DNA of 64,000 bases from Haliotis asinina (GCF_037392515.1 NC_090282.1:58490843-58554842); one strand, 5' to 3'. Counted from the stretch's first letter, positions 1 through 11,546 are shown. The notes: generated from the letters alone by a model not told the origin. Translations and numbers: made by a program.

Positions 1-243
1 GTGGACAGTGGAGGAAGGTGGAATATGCAATGAACAAAGCATAAATGCAACTTGTAATGTCAGTCGCACAGCTACGGCTTGGAGCTTGTTTTAAGCGCTA
101 TTGAACTATGTATAACATTTTGCCGGACCAAGATTGATGATCATCCACTTGCCCTATCACTTGGAGGTGAAAATTAATGATACGCATTGAAATGAGATCA
201 AGAGTATCTGCGTGTCAAGCTGTGTGCCCTAGAGAGGACGTTT

Positions 244-640
244 TCAAACACTTCCATGTCTTTGAGTGATCCATATTTGTTGAATATTTGGATTTTATTC
301 TCTGAACCGTTTGAGGCTCTGCCGCTTAGCTTTTTCAAAGAATCTGGGTTTTTAGTTTTTGTTTTACTGACCTTGTTGATGACTGAGAAGATATGTCATG
401 ATCAGGGGATGTTGCTGATTGAATTTGAGATGTACCAGGAAGTGATTCTGCAGTTTGAGTTGATATGGCATGTAACAAAGGTTGAGGGGAATCCGTGTTC
501 ACCCAAGTCAAGTTTGTCTGACAGCTTGCAGATAATTTCATTATTGTGGATGCTGCTTCTGGGTTTGGTCTGGCAATGGAAGCATAGCTTTCTGTTTGTA
601 CTGAGCTCTGGAAAATTTTTTGCATTTTAAAAAATGGTAA
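244..640 (-). pseudogene. Possible remnant of a non-LTR retrotransposon ORF1 (gag-like) C-terminal part
   Basis: On the minus strand a frame starts at an ATG at 625 and runs 96 codons to 335. It is rich in Ser, Thr and Gln and contains SYASIA and repeated TQT-type motifs of the low-complexity kind found in ORF1 proteins of jockey/CR1-like LINEs. After its stop, another frame across about 250-350 reads IFNKYGSLKDMEV, which resembles the conserved end of such ORF1 proteins, so the remnant seems frameshifted. No reverse transcriptase is visible nearby. The identification rests on composition and two weak motifs. Confidence 0.3.
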
Positions 641-1528
641 TTTGTGTGAACCTTATTCTATTAATAGCCATTTGTTGTTTCCAGACAGGACATTCTTTAG
701 AGAAAGATGGTTGATCCCCCGCGCAGTTTGTGCATTTTTAACAATCTTCTGTTGTGTATGTTTTTTTCACTACAATGAGCACACACAACAATGTGCACGT
801 ATTTACACCATGACCGAACATTTGGCACTCAGCGGAGTATGTATGTATCAACATTGAGATTACAGTACTCTGCCTGAAGAGACGTTGGGGCAAGAGGTGA
901 AGAGAAGGAAAACAGTTAAGTGTTGGTTTTTATGATTGTGTTGTTTTTACGAATTGAGAAGCGTTTGACATATAGCACACCCTGATCGCCCATCTCGGAA
1001 ACGATATCTAGGTTAGACATGTCTGCCAGCAATAAGACTCTGGGCAAAATTCATGTAAACAAAATTCAAGTCAAATAATATTCTTTGAACAAAGGATGCC
1101 AAGACTAAAATTTAAACAATTCCAAATCACATTTTGTGCAATTACATGTAATCCATGCACAGGGCTTGGCATGACCAGCCAATTCGTTGAACTGGGCCCA
1201 TTCAACTACCCGTCTCGGTGAAGTCAGGGCCAAAGTGGTGTCTTAAGCAATAGGAACACTGGTCCTTCTCCCATGCCCTTAACCACTAGGATCCCTTCCT
1301 CCACCGACACAGGGCCGCAACCCACGGCAAACGGGTTGGTGGACCAAATATGCCCCCGGGTCCACAACGGGGGTGTTGGCGAGCTCTTGACGTTACCCAG
1401 CACCCACCACGAGGAGGTAGCTCGCCACAGGTGCCTAAAACTAACACACCTCCACCCACATCTTAAAAGTACAGTGGCCCGGATAAACCAATCATTCAAG
1501 TTGAATGATGTCAAACACTGTTATTTGT
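641..1528. other. No gene seen; noncoding DNA with a possible SINE-like patch
   Basis: I see no convincing coding region. Between about 1265 and 1310 the minus strand contains a stretch resembling a tRNA A box (CTAGTGGTTAAGG), so 1160-1480 may be an old tRNA-derived repeat. No B box was located. Confidence 0.35.
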
Positions 1529-1675
1529 GACATTGACATTGCACGCTGGCATGCATGTGTTGAACATGTCAAGAAGATGGAGAAAACGTACTGGGTCAAA
1601 GATGGCTTGAAGGAGCAAACAGTCATTCCAGTTGTGATTCGTCTGGACACTGATGACTCCTCTGTGGAAGAATAG
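1529..1675 (+). pseudogene. C-terminal fragment of an IS630/Tc1-type DDE transposase
   Basis: A 48-codon frame ending at TAG 1673-1675 contains WHACVEHVKKMEKTYW followed by an acidic tail ending in DTDDSSVEE. This Trp-His...Cys...His-Val-Lys-Lys block plus acidic tail resembles the C-terminus of a transposase family common in molluscs and arthropods. The broken copy at 29660-30099 carries the same kind of acidic tail. No N-terminal half is visible upstream. It could be a last exon rather than a fragment, but no splice acceptor was verified. Confidence 0.4.
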
Positions 1676-3833
1676 GGTGAATTTGAAGTTTAATTCTGTT
1701 ATTATATTTACTGATAATAATAGTATCCAGCCAGATCTGCTGAAAGAAATGTAAATTCTTTTAACAACGACAGCACAGACTAATTCCAACGACGAGTAAC
1801 ATGAAACACTCATTTCACATAAAAATATCATGCAAATACAAATATTAACTATCTATATGTTTAAAGCAGAAATGCATTGCTTCATTTGGAATGTGAACGA
1901 GATGAAAACATAACACGTGTGTCTTCATTTTTTCTTTTCTTCAGTGAGTGTACATCACTGTGTGTGTCCATGCGAACGGGGCTTTAAAAGTTGTTGAGTT
2001 CTAACCATACTTGGTCCGATAAATGATTTAGCGTAAATATACTTACTGTGTTCTTTAAATGCATTTCCACTTAGGTACCGCATACACAAAATATGACATT
2101 AACACTACAAATTGAAAGATTTTAACCTAAAGGATAATTCTCACTCATACGTTTTGTAGTCATACCAAAACATAAGTCTCGTTAAGCGCAGTACTATGTG
2201 TAATGCGTTGACCTACTTTCTTCAGGACCACTATTTCTCTCGACCAAACGCTGCCCTATACTGATTTTGTTGATGTGGTTAAAACTGAATGATATTAAAC
2301 AGGACTGCTTAAAATGATATCTTTTGGCATTTGTTAAATCAAAACTGTATTTTCCCCGTCATTTGATAAACATCAAAGGTATATTTCTGCATGTACTTTA
2401 TAAGGAGGGGTTTCAAGAAGCACTCGTAAAATGGGTTTCTTTATCGGCCAGACAGCTGGTTAAACCGTAGTTATCTTTTCCTGGTGACACTGAGAGCTCT
2501 TTGAAAAAATCACAGCGATTGGTGTAAAATGCCCGCCGTCTTTCAATTTTGAATACTACCACCCAGCCAACATTCAGTTAACATCCATTGGAACGAGCCT
2601 CGTTTTGGGATCCAGCAACCGAGGCAAGGTGGGGCGGAGAACGAGAGAGCTACATTATCTGCCTTCACAACGTTTGGTGAGTTGATTGTGATTGCATTTC
2701 GGTTTAGACTTGCACATAGCATATCAAGGTACAACTACATATGTGCAAAACGTTATTTACTGAGTTATGAGAAGAAATATGACAAGTGTAAATATTGAGT
2801 CGAACTTGGGTTATTCCACTGTGACAATGCCATAGGTGACGAAGGTTTAGACAGGGACGATAACTCTTATGTGTTTACATTTTGTAGAAATCAGAGTGAT
2901 GAGTTGGCATATCCGTCCAGTCAAAAATGACAAAACTTCCAAATATGATTTGAGCGTTTTCAACGCGTTTAAGTTTAAGTAATGACTACTGAAACGTCCT
3001 GCCATGAAATACGAAGCCAAGTCCAATTTTTAAGGAAAAAAGTGGCAAAATTTACATTTTCATTGAATAATTTTACAATTTTCATATCGAGGCACAGATT
3101 TACCGTTTTATGTATATTTCCAAAGAGAACACAAGGTACTACTAATAAATGGGTTAGAAAAGTCAAATAATTTTCTGTGAAATTCTGTTTTGTGGTCAAC
3201 ATAATCTGAAATGTACAGAAGCCACATCAGTCTAAGTAAACTTAGTCTCAATATTATTTGTTACACTCCTCTATTGAGTCTAACAAAGCATAGTAAGAGG
3301 TCACAAAAGGTAACCTTTCAGATTGACGAATCACAACATTGCTTACCAAACCCCAAGAGTGAACATTTGCACATACCTTTTGAACTTAATGGTTTATAAC
3401 TCTCAAAATAAATTTTGACAAATACCCGAATTGAAATTTGTTATATTTGATATGTTAACAAAGGATTACCAGTGTTGTTAACATGTAAGTTTATGATCTT
3501 TTCTTGTATCATGTATCATGGTGCAAGAAGTGTTACACATTTGTAGTCAAGTAGCACTTGGTAGATCTGTGTCATATCTACAACAATTGCTGAAAATTTC
3601 CCAAGTGGATAGCATATTATCAAAGTTATACTACTATAGTCTTCAAATACCTCATGTCTCAAAATTGTAGAAAACATTTCTTCCAAAGAACTGTAAAGAC
3701 AAATGTTTTATACCTACATATTTGTTAAACCATAGTTTTTAAAAAAATATTTTACAGTATTCTCAGAAAATAGAAGAGACAAACCACTCAATATGAAAAA
3801 ACAAAAGTAAACTTTGAGTTAATCCCCACATTT
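1676..3833. other. No gene seen
   Basis: AT-rich DNA with only short open frames. I find no domain, RNA gene or clear repeat in it. It may hold upstream exons or the promoter of the gene beginning near 3834. Confidence 0.4.
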
Positions 3834-4607
3834 ATGAAATCCAAATGGTTTTCAAATCATTTATATGCTGATTTCCCTTTGTCAGCCAGAATGCCACCAA
3901 CGCTGAGGCTGAAGGAAGCTCTAGATTACTCTAGACTGAACACTGGACCATCGTTTAGGCTGCCAAACCCCAGGAGAACATGGAAGGAGAAAGGCTGGAG
4001 AAGTTCACAGCTTTTTGATGTCAGGATTATTGAGTCTAAAACAGATGCAGATGGAACTGATTTGGTCAAAGTTCACTATGTAGGGTTTTCCAGTAAGTTT
4101 GACCAGTGGGTGAAGGCATCTGATACTGTAACTAGGTCATCTCTTACAAGCAATGACCCCAAGGATGTTTTTCTGTTCAATGTCTTGTCCTCAGTGAGGG
4201 ACAATCTCACTGTTTCCAGAGGGTTAGATTCTCGTGTTGTAATTCGGATACCAATTGCATCACCAGATGTTACCACCTCACTTACTGATATTGCTCGAGA
4301 AGTGCCATCAGTTTCCAGTTATGTAAGACATGAGTTCAGGTTCAATGATGTCCATGGCCCAGACATTTTGTTTGGAAAGGATTGGTGGTATAGAATTGTG
4401 AACAAAGCAAATGATTTTGCTTATGTCAATAGGGAAACTGTTTTGTTCGGTTACTACGAGAGAAAGATGCGTGAGGAGTACACCTTGAACAATGACCTTA
4501 AGCTGGTTCATAGAGGTTTCATGTTTTTCCTGATATTTGTGAAGGAAAAGGGAAACAGAAATGAGCTGTGTCTCTTAAGACAACTGATTGAACAACTTCA
4601 CAACTGA
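3834..4607 (+). CDS. N-terminal part of a repeated-family gene; Tudor/chromo-barrel-like module
   Basis: A 257-codon frame starts with ATG at 3834; an internal Met at about codon 20 is an alternative start. Residues 60-95 read like a Tudor-knot/chromo-barrel module: FDVRIIESKTDADG is followed by LVKVHYVGFSSKFDQWV, the His-Tyr-x-Gly-Phe...Asp-x-Trp signature of such folds. The rest is not recognised. The frame ends 270 bp before the 741-codon frame on the same strand. A GTGAGG at 4471 follows a phase-1 position, and a TTGTTTCAG acceptor ends at 4823 in the matching phase. The real gene may therefore join 3834-4470 to 4824-7102, with the last 45 codons of this frame being intron. That join is inferred. 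Confidence 0.5.
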   Translation: MKSKWFSNHLYADFPLSARMPPTLRLKEALDYSRLNTGPSFRLPNPRRTWKEKGWRSSQLFDVRIIESKTDADGTDLVKVHYVGFSSKFDQWVKASDTVTRSSLTSNDPKDVFLFNVLSSVRDNLTVSRGLDSRVVIRIPIASPDVTTSLTDIAREVPSVSSYVRHEFRFNDVHGPDILFGKDWWYRIVNKANDFAYVNRETVLFGYYERKMREEYTLNNDLKLVHRGFMFFLIFVKEKGNRNELCLLRQLIEQLHN

Positions 4608-4823
4608 TTGAACATTTTTATGTCATTTTCCTTGCTCTTCACTCACCATTTCACAGAGGCTGCTTGAAACTTGCAATTGCCCATGTGTAATGTAACAAAA
4701 TATATGTTTCAGTTGTCAAGGAGACAGACTTGGAGAACAAAATTCTACAAGTTGGTAAAATAAGTTTTAATTCTTGTATTTCTGTTGTTTGCTCATGTTG
4801 CCATTGAAAGATAATTGTTTCAG
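4471..4823 (+). other. Candidate intron joining the two frames of the 3.8-7.1 kb gene
   Basis: The donor-like GTGAGG starts at 4471 and the acceptor-like ATAATTGTTTCAG ends at 4823. Phase is conserved (phase 1), and the downstream frame is open from 4824 to its first Met at 4877. RNA data would decide it. Confidence 0.35.
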
Positions 4824-4876
4824 TTCACAGTCGTTTCAAATACTCTGGGGATGTATATGTATTAGCTAGCTTAGAT

Positions 4877-7102
4877 ATGAGTTGGCCAAGGATTTTGTTT
4901 TTGTGCTGCTGTATTGGATACTGCACAATTGTGCCACGTAGAAATATGACTAGGAGATCAGGAATGACTTTGCCATCAAAAGCAATTGACATAAGGGTAT
5001 CAAAACTCTCACTTTTTCAGGAATATAAGAGATTAACACCCAAGAAAAACACATTTTCCACAGATATATGCAACAAAATAATAACCGTTCTGTGTAAACA
5101 AAATCAGATTGACTGCAGTATTGTTGAGTATGGAAAAATGTCATCTACACTGGCTTCCTATTTGAAAAACCTTGTTTCAAGGCATGACAGAACTAGACGT
5201 AAGGGTGGGAGGCAGTACAAGTCTCTGTTAAGTACATGGGAGAAGGAAAAATATTCCTTCACAGTATTTGTGTCTGAACACAGCATAAAAACATCAAAAT
5301 CAAGATTGTTCAATAGTGTTTCATACTTACACAAGTACAAATCATCTATAAGGAAAGCCAAATCCTTACTCTTGCAAAATATCAATCTCAGGAAAAAGGT
5401 TCAGTTCCTATCTACAAAATTGTTAAATGTGCAAAGAGGAAACTTGCCTTCAAATATGTCCAATAGACGCTCATTAAAATTACATTTTCCAAGTGGGCAA
5501 GTGTCCAGGTCCCAGAGGTATAAAAGGAAGCACATGATTGTAAGAGACTGTAAACAGTCTTTAACATTTTTGGACAGATATAACCTAGAACCCACATCAG
5601 TTCAAGCTGTAGACAGTGAAGGAAGGCAAATCCAGATATCTATGAAGGAGAACATGGTCAAGGAAACATTTACTTCTGATGTGGAATTGAATAAAGTTGT
5701 TTATGTGAAAGATTCAGAGGGTATTTCAAACAAGGCATACCATGAACTATCTATGATAGTACCTTCCCTTCCTAGGTCGCACAAGGTTCTTAAAAAAATA
5801 AAGGAATGCAACGAAAATGTTTTAATTCATGACACACCATATCCAAGCTTTGGGGTTCAGCAGTCTTTGAAAGAAAGACTCATTAACTGTGTTTCACACA
5901 TTCTAGAAATGAAGCATGACACCACTATCAGCATTTTGCAAACAAAACGTATTCATGTGAAACTTACAGGTGATGGAACACAGTTTGGGAGAAGGAGAAC
6001 TCTTATCAATTTTGGGTTCACGATACTGGATGATATGCTCTGTACTTCAGTAAAGGGGAACCATCTGTTAGCAGTATTTTCTGCAAAGGAAACTTATGAT
6101 TGTGTTTCAGCTGCTCTTTCTCAAATTATTGAAGAAGCTAGGAACTTAAAATATATTTATCTTGATGGTGTATGTTTTCAAGTCAGGTTTTATCTGGGAG
6201 GGGATTTGAAATTTCTTAATATGATATCTGGAATTGGTTCCTGTTCATGTAAACACAGTTGTCTGTGGTGTAAATGTCCAGCTTCAGACAGACATGATAC
6301 TACTTTGCAGTGGTCAGTGACTGATATGAATCATGGGGCCCGAACAATAGAGGAGATCACTGAGTTGGCCAGAAAGAAATCACCCAATTTAAACTGTGTC
6401 CACACTCCCCTCTTTGATTTTATACCTCTCTGGAGGAGAGTACCTGACATGCTACACCTGTACCTTCGCATTTCAGACCAGTTGGTGAAGCATTTGATTT
6501 CAGAACTCAGGTTGAAGGACAACATTCTCAGATGCACCAGTACCTACACCAGAGCCAAATGCTCTAATGTTGCAAAATTTGAAAATTTTGTTCAAGGATT
6601 AGGAGTTGATTTTCAATTCAGAAATGACAGGGAGTCTGGTAGGTTTACATTTAGAGATTTTACGGGTCCTGAGCACAGGAAAATTGCAGATAACATAGCC
6701 CTTGCTGATTTCATTCCCCAACATCCAAAGTTACAGTTGATATCTTTTTTGTGGAGTGAGCTGACAGATATTCTTCTTCAGCTTCAACAAGAAAGATTTG
6801 AACATAGTGACATTTTAGCTCTTGATGAGAGATGCAAAAGGTGGGTGGCCACTTTTGGACTTGTTTACCAAAGCAAAGATGTGACGCCTTATATGCATAT
6901 TTTAGCATATCACATCACAGATATGCTTAAATTGCATGGCAATTTGGTGTCATTCAGCCAACAAGGATTTGAAAAGTTAAATGACAATACAACTAAATGG
7001 TATTTTCATTGTACATCTCATAAGGGCAGGGAAGCCCTCAAGCAAATCATTCTGAAACAGAACAGACTTGAATCCTTTGAATGCTGTAAAGAGTTGTACT
7101 GA
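4877..7102 (+). CDS. Large uncharacterised, transposase-like protein of a multi-copy animal family
   Basis: An uninterrupted 741-codon frame; it stays open upstream to a possible splice acceptor at 4823. It belongs to a family I recognise as highly repeated in cnidarian, mollusc and other animal genomes but which has no established name or function. Visible marks are LTGDGTQFG (Asp about 366), YLGGDLKFL (Asp about 443), a Cys-rich knuckle CSCKHSCLWCKC followed by RHD, then PLWRRVPDMLHLYLRI, TPYMHILAYH, and near the C-terminus QQGFEKLND and TSHKG. Two spaced acidic residues in GDG and GGD plus a zinc knuckle and His-rich C-terminus suggest an RNase H-fold (DDE-like) core from a transposase or a domesticated relative. 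This is inference. It ends normally and shows no decay. Confidence 0.6.
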   Translation: MSWPRILFLCCCIGYCTIVPRRNMTRRSGMTLPSKAIDIRVSKLSLFQEYKRLTPKKNTFSTDICNKIITVLCKQNQIDCSIVEYGKMSSTLASYLKNLVSRHDRTRRKGGRQYKSLLSTWEKEKYSFTVFVSEHSIKTSKSRLFNSVSYLHKYKSSIRKAKSLLLQNINLRKKVQFLSTKLLNVQRGNLPSNMSNRRSLKLHFPSGQVSRSQRYKRKHMIVRDCKQSLTFLDRYNLEPTSVQAVDSEGRQIQISMKENMVKETFTSDVELNKVVYVKDSEGISNKAYHELSMIVPSLPRSHKVLKKIKECNENVLIHDTPYPSFGVQQSLKERLINCVSHILEMKHDTTISILQTKRIHVKLTGDGTQFGRRRTLINFGFTILDDMLCTSVKGNHLLAVFSAKETYDCVSAALSQIIEEARNLKYIYLDGVCFQVRFYLGGDLKFLNMISGIGSCSCKHSCLWCKCPASDRHDTTLQWSVTDMNHGARTIEEITELARKKSPNLNCVHTPLFDFIPLWRRVPDMLHLYLRISDQLVKHLISELRLKDNILRCTSTYTRAKCSNVAKFENFVQGLGVDFQFRNDRESGRFTFRDFTGPEHRKIADNIALADFIPQHPKLQLISFLWSELTDILLQLQQERFEHSDILALDERCKRWVATFGLVYQSKDVTPYMHILAYHITDMLKLHGNLVSFSQQGFEKLNDNTTKWYFHCTSHKGREALKQIILKQNRLESFECCKELY

Positions 7103-7554
7103 GAGCAAAATGTTCTGTATGTGACAGTTGTGGCCACAATAAGAGGTCATGTAACCTCAGTGACTGAGACATGGTGTTGGTAATATTTGAAGTAGATCAC
7201 TACAACAGAACTGTTTAATGCAGTATGGTAGTTAAGCACTAGTGCTTCCTTCAGTGTCAGTGTCTTTCATCTTTTATCTGCTTTTGAGGTGAGGACGTAC
7301 TTTGTTCAGAAAGAATGATGAATATGTTTATACTACTTTTGTTCAGATGGTTATATTTCTGATAGTTGCTTTCGGTGCAACAAATGTAGGTGCAGCCCGA
7401 TTTACAGTTATTGGACTAAACTTAAAGTTTATCCTAGTTAACCTGTTTTCAATTTATATATGTTTCAACAAATTTTGAACTGAGGCCGCTGTGTTTTGTT
7501 AAACTTATTTCACTGTTTCAAAAACTGAATATATATGAGCAAAGACTTATGCCA
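7103..7554. other. 3' flank of the 741-codon gene; no gene seen
   Basis: Noncoding. Presumably the 3' untranslated region or downstream flank; no AATAAA was identified close to the stop. Confidence 0.4.
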
Positions 7555-7765
7555 TTGTGTGTGCAACAGAAGGTATCATTCTGTGTCATGGTTATTTTTC
7601 AGAGCTGCACTCTGTGCGACAGAAAGTATCATTCTGTGTCATGGATATTTTTCAGAGCTGCACTATGTGCAACAGAAGGTATCATTCTGTGTCATGGTTA
7701 TTTTTCAAAGCTGCACTCTGTGCAACAGAAGGTATCATTCTTTGTCATGGTTATTTTTCAGAGTT
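7555..7765 (+). repeat. 53-bp minisatellite, about four copies
   Basis: ACAGAA-anchored units start at 7566, 7619, 7672 and 7725, exactly 53 bp apart, with few substitutions. Because 53 is not a multiple of three, similar peptides appear in all three frames; these are not genes. Each unit contains TATTTTTCAG followed by AGCTGCAC, a sequence resembling a 3' splice site. Confidence 0.9.
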
Positions 7766-7780
7766 GAAAGTATTTTATGA

Positions 7781-8066
7781 TTATGACATGCTTTAGCACT
7801 GACAGTTACCTTTCTGCAGTCATTGTGTTTTGTGACCCATTGAAGTAGTCACTGACATGGCATGTCAAGTGTTTGACAAACAATTTTCTTTTAAGAATTA
7901 TAACCCAAATAAGAAAAGATCAGGTCCAGTCCATAGGCCATATGATATTTAGACATCAAGCGAAATTAACATATTCTGCATTAACTCCATGTATGGCAGC
8001 ATTCTTAACCCTGAAATAAAAAGGTGCCTGACAAAAGAACATTTTGTGTCTTTTTTTAAATGAACT

Positions 8067-8121
<55 letters not shown>

Positions 8122-8575
8122 ATGTCAAGATGCAATTAACCTTACACCCCCACGGGGCATAATGGAACACCCCACTTTAGACGAGACTTTTTCAGTGGGC
8201 ATGTTTTCACATGTTTATGTTGAACGACTCAGAGAAACAAACTCCGTATGGTGGTTGACCTTACCCTATTCACGACCTGTGACACCACTGCATATCTGTC
8301 ATGTGCAGAGCTGACCTACACTGACAAACGTTGACCCTTCTAACCCAACACTGCCGCTGTTACAGGTCATTGACGCCCTCCCTCTGCAACCTCTGCTGTT
8401 TATTTTGTTGACAATTGCATAAGCAGCTTCTTTCAAACAAATGCATAAAATCGGTAATTTACAATGTGATTAGGTTGTGTGACAAAACATCCACTTGCAA
8501 AGTTTGAGATCGATTTGATCATTGGATGAGCAGGTATTTACCAAAACCGGGTCCACATGCATTTCATGCCAACTA
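7781..8575. other. No gene seen apart from a CT microsatellite
   Basis: Noncoding flank up to the Tc1-like element. It contains the CT run at 8069-8117 and nothing else recognisable. Confidence 0.4.
8069..8117 (+). repeat. (CT)n microsatellite
   Basis: About 24 uninterrupted CT dinucleotides. The minus-strand Arg-Glu repeat peptide across it is an artefact. Confidence 0.95.
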
Positions 8576-9855
8576 TACACATGAGCATTAATTAAGCACC
8601 ACAACAAATAATTGTCGACTGTAACCAAAAGAGATCAAAACAGAGAAGTCAACCATTTATATCTAAATACACACGCAGTTAGCCAGAAATTCACGTGCTG
8701 ACTCAAATGCATGCTTTTCGCGGTAAAGTTCTGTCATGGTACAAGCGACTTAGGGATATAAAAAGGTGAAATTCTCATTGTGTTCATATCTACGCATCAA
8801 GAAGTCAACAGTGCTGAAATTGAACTTTTTTTGGACATGCCAAGGAGTAGGCTTTCTGAAAATACCAAATGGCAGATTATTGGTATGCATGAAGCTGGTT
8901 TGTCCTGTCGCAGCACTGGGTCCAGATTGAATATCAATCACACTGTCATTAGTCGCCTTGTAAGTAAACATGCGGCCACTGGTTACGTCAAGGATTGTCC
9001 ACGACCAGGAAGAACCACAACGCATGACCGTGCCCTAGTTCGACTAGTGAGACGCAGGCCCATGACCAGGCTCAGGTCCGCTAGACACCGTGCACGTCGT
9101 CCAATCAGACATCCCTTACTTACTGAAAGACACAATCTATCTCCTATGACTGTAAGCTGAATTTTATCACCATTCAAGGGACACTCAGTGGTCAGAGATA
9201 CCGACAGGAAGTACGTGAAGCTGCTGTGGTCCCGCATGATAACCATTCCCTCGCCAGTCCGCCAGTATTTATGGACGATAATGCTAGACTCCATCGTTCA
9301 AGAGCTGTTATCGCACACTTGCAGAATAACGCAGTTGACAGATTACCTTGGCCTTCGAGAAGCCCTGATCTCAACTCATTTGAGCATCTATGGGACCATC
9401 TGGGGCGTCAAGTTCAAGTAAGGGATCCACGTGTTCCAAATCTACAGGAATTAGCCCACGTTCTTCATGACGAATGGCAGAGGATTCCAATAATTCGCAA
9501 TCAGCGTTTGATTTCCAGCATGAATAGGAGGGTTGCAGCAGTTATCCGTGCGAGAGGAGGATACACCATTACTGTTGGCTAAGGATTGAACAGTGAACGT
9601 ATTTTGTGTACGTTGGACCACAGACATTGTCTGTGTGACCATAGTTGTGGACATGATTATTGATAACGTTTTAGTGACCCCATATGACCGTCAATAAATT
9701 ACAGCCGAAAGTAGCAGCAGTGTTGGTAGTTGATGGATTGACACTTTAGATGGTTCAGTTAACGAAATTATAACCATGTGTTTGGTTTCCATATCATCAA
9801 TGACCAATGTGTTATAGCATGAAAATGGGTGGTGCTTAATTAATGCTCATGTGTA
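8576..9855 (+). mobile_element. Internally deleted Tc1/mariner-type transposon with intact ends
   Basis: A 25-bp perfect terminal inverted repeat (CACATGAGCATTAATTAAGC and five more bases) lies at 8578-8602 and 9829-9853, flanked by TA on both sides as expected for Tc1/mariner target duplication. The element is about 1.28 kb. It encloses the broken transposase at 8837-9582. Perfect termini with an internal deletion indicate a non-autonomous copy that a related transposase could still mobilise. Confidence 0.85.
8837..9582 (+). pseudogene. Tc1-like transposase with central deletion
   Basis: The N-terminal part starts at ATG 8837 (MPRSRLSENTKWQIIGMHEA) and has the helix-turn-helix region of Tc1 transposases; it stops at 9160. 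The C-terminal part resumes in another frame from about 9172 and runs to 9582, with VFMDDNARLH and SPDLNSFEHLWD. The second Asp and the Glu are spaced D-x34-E, as in Tc1. The block that should carry the first catalytic Asp (roughly 300 bp in full-length relatives) is missing between about 9156 and 9172. No functional enzyme can be made. Confidence 0.85.
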
Positions 9856-11250
9856 TATAAAGATAAACGCTGTACATCTGTGATGTGTTTTAATTCGCAT
9901 TGTGCATGTAGAGTTGCTTCCCTTATCCGAATATGCGCAGAAAGTTCTATTGTGTTTCAGAATAATACCATTGGACGTACACTTTTTCGTCATTGAACTA
10001 CCACGACATGTATATACATTGCATAAACAGAAAGGCAAACGTAGAAAACATGGAAATACCTGAGTTTTGCTTCTGTTAAACTTTCCTGAAATGGCAGGAC
10101 AAAACTTGCCAAACTGTAATTCAAAACAAGCTTTCATAAAATCTTTATACTAGGTTACAGACATTTTCGATCACACCGGGCGTATATTTCATGTGGAAGA
10201 ACTGTACTTGACACGTAGGCTTGCTTACATACGTACTTGCATGAATGATTGCAGTGAGTTTTGTTTCACGCCACACTCAGCAATATTCCATAAACTATGA
10301 CGGTAGTGTATAAATAATCGAGTCTGGGCCAGACGATTCAGTGATCAACAACATGAGCATCGATCTACGCAGTTGGGAACCTATGACATGTGTCAACCAA
10401 ATCAACGAGCATGACCGTTAGTCGCCTAAAATAGATTACTGGAGGTCAACATTCACAAGTCATTGATATTGTGTCGCATGTTTTTAACTGTTTTACATAT
10501 GTACAGATCGAAATATTTTTTTCATGTTCACATTCATGACATAATAGAAACATTAACACATGATGCCATCACCGGGTGGTAAAAGTGCATGAGTATCTGG
10601 CACATTGTCTGCACTAAAGGAATACGTCATGACTATATTGTATTTCTGAAATCATCTTTCATTTGAAGCCTTTAAATCATAAAACAACCATGAAACACAA
10701 ATGCTGATACAATCAATGTATTTACAGATTTTCAAACGTAATAGATGTGATGTGTTTTCAGAATGTTTCTCAGCCATCTATACACAATATGGTTTTGATA
10801 CAAAATTACCAAACCAAAAAGAGCTTTTACAAATTGTTGCAGACATACGAATGACGTGATATATGTATAATATAACAAGACAACACTTCTTTTCAATAAC
10901 GATATGTTAAATTCGAGAAATGCAATCATACAGATTATTGAGAATATGTTTTTTTAGCCAAAGGAAGATAGGTTCATAATATATCTATTACTTGAATGCA
11001 CCGAAATGCATGAAAAGGGCTGCCACGTGAGAACAGCAGATATATGAAGTATGTTTTAATTAAAAGAAAAGTCCTTCTTTATTCTTTACTTACTTCCATA
11101 TTTGAATATGTGATGATTAGTTAATCCAATGTGTCCACTTTGTAGTAAAGAGTAATTAACAACGGTTATAAGGCGGGAATCAAGTGGGAAATATACAGAC
11201 AGTGTAATCCGGTTTTGTCACATGCTGAATAGTGGAAATACTTTACTTAG
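9856..11250. other. Intergenic DNA with one dispersed repeat
   Basis: No coding region is recognisable. The only structured feature is the dispersed repeat at 10246-10440. Confidence 0.4.
10246..10440 (+). repeat. Dispersed repeat family B (abalone-type), near-complete 5' part
   Basis: This has the order of blocks I recognise from a very common abalone repeat: a Ser-rich-like TGAGTT start, CACTCAGCAATATTCC, AATAATCGAGTCTGGGCCAG, GTGATCAACAACATGAGC, CTATGACATGTGTCAACC and GTTAGTCGCC. Other fragments of the same family occur at 11251, 28762, 29340, 38877, 39550, 54497, 62332 and 63778. The within-window recurrence is seen; the taxonomic link is from memory. Confidence 0.65.
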
Positions 11251-11330
11251 TCCCGTAAAGGTCCAGGTTAGAACATTGGACATCAGTAACCCATGCTTGT
11301 CGTGAGAGGCGACTTACGGGATCGGGTGTT
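11251..11330 (-). repeat. Dispersed repeat family B, 3' fragment
   Basis: It reads CCCGTAAAGGTCCAGGTTAG, then CCATGCTTGTCGTGAGAGGC. This is the reverse-oriented terminal part of the family-B repeat, about 220 bp outside the Polinton. Confidence 0.6.
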
Positions 11331-11546
11331 CAGTAGGGATGGGCGATAATACCGGTTAACCTTTATAATGCAATTAGAACTTCACAATTCGATATATTGC
11401 GGTACATTTTTTCGCGAACCGGTTCACCGATGCGATCGGCATTAGCCATGATCGGTAATTTTCGTGATGTAGTCAAAAATACTAATACGTTTTTGATGTT
11501 CTTCATATTAGTATATGTTAACATATTTGATAATGTTTATTGATCA

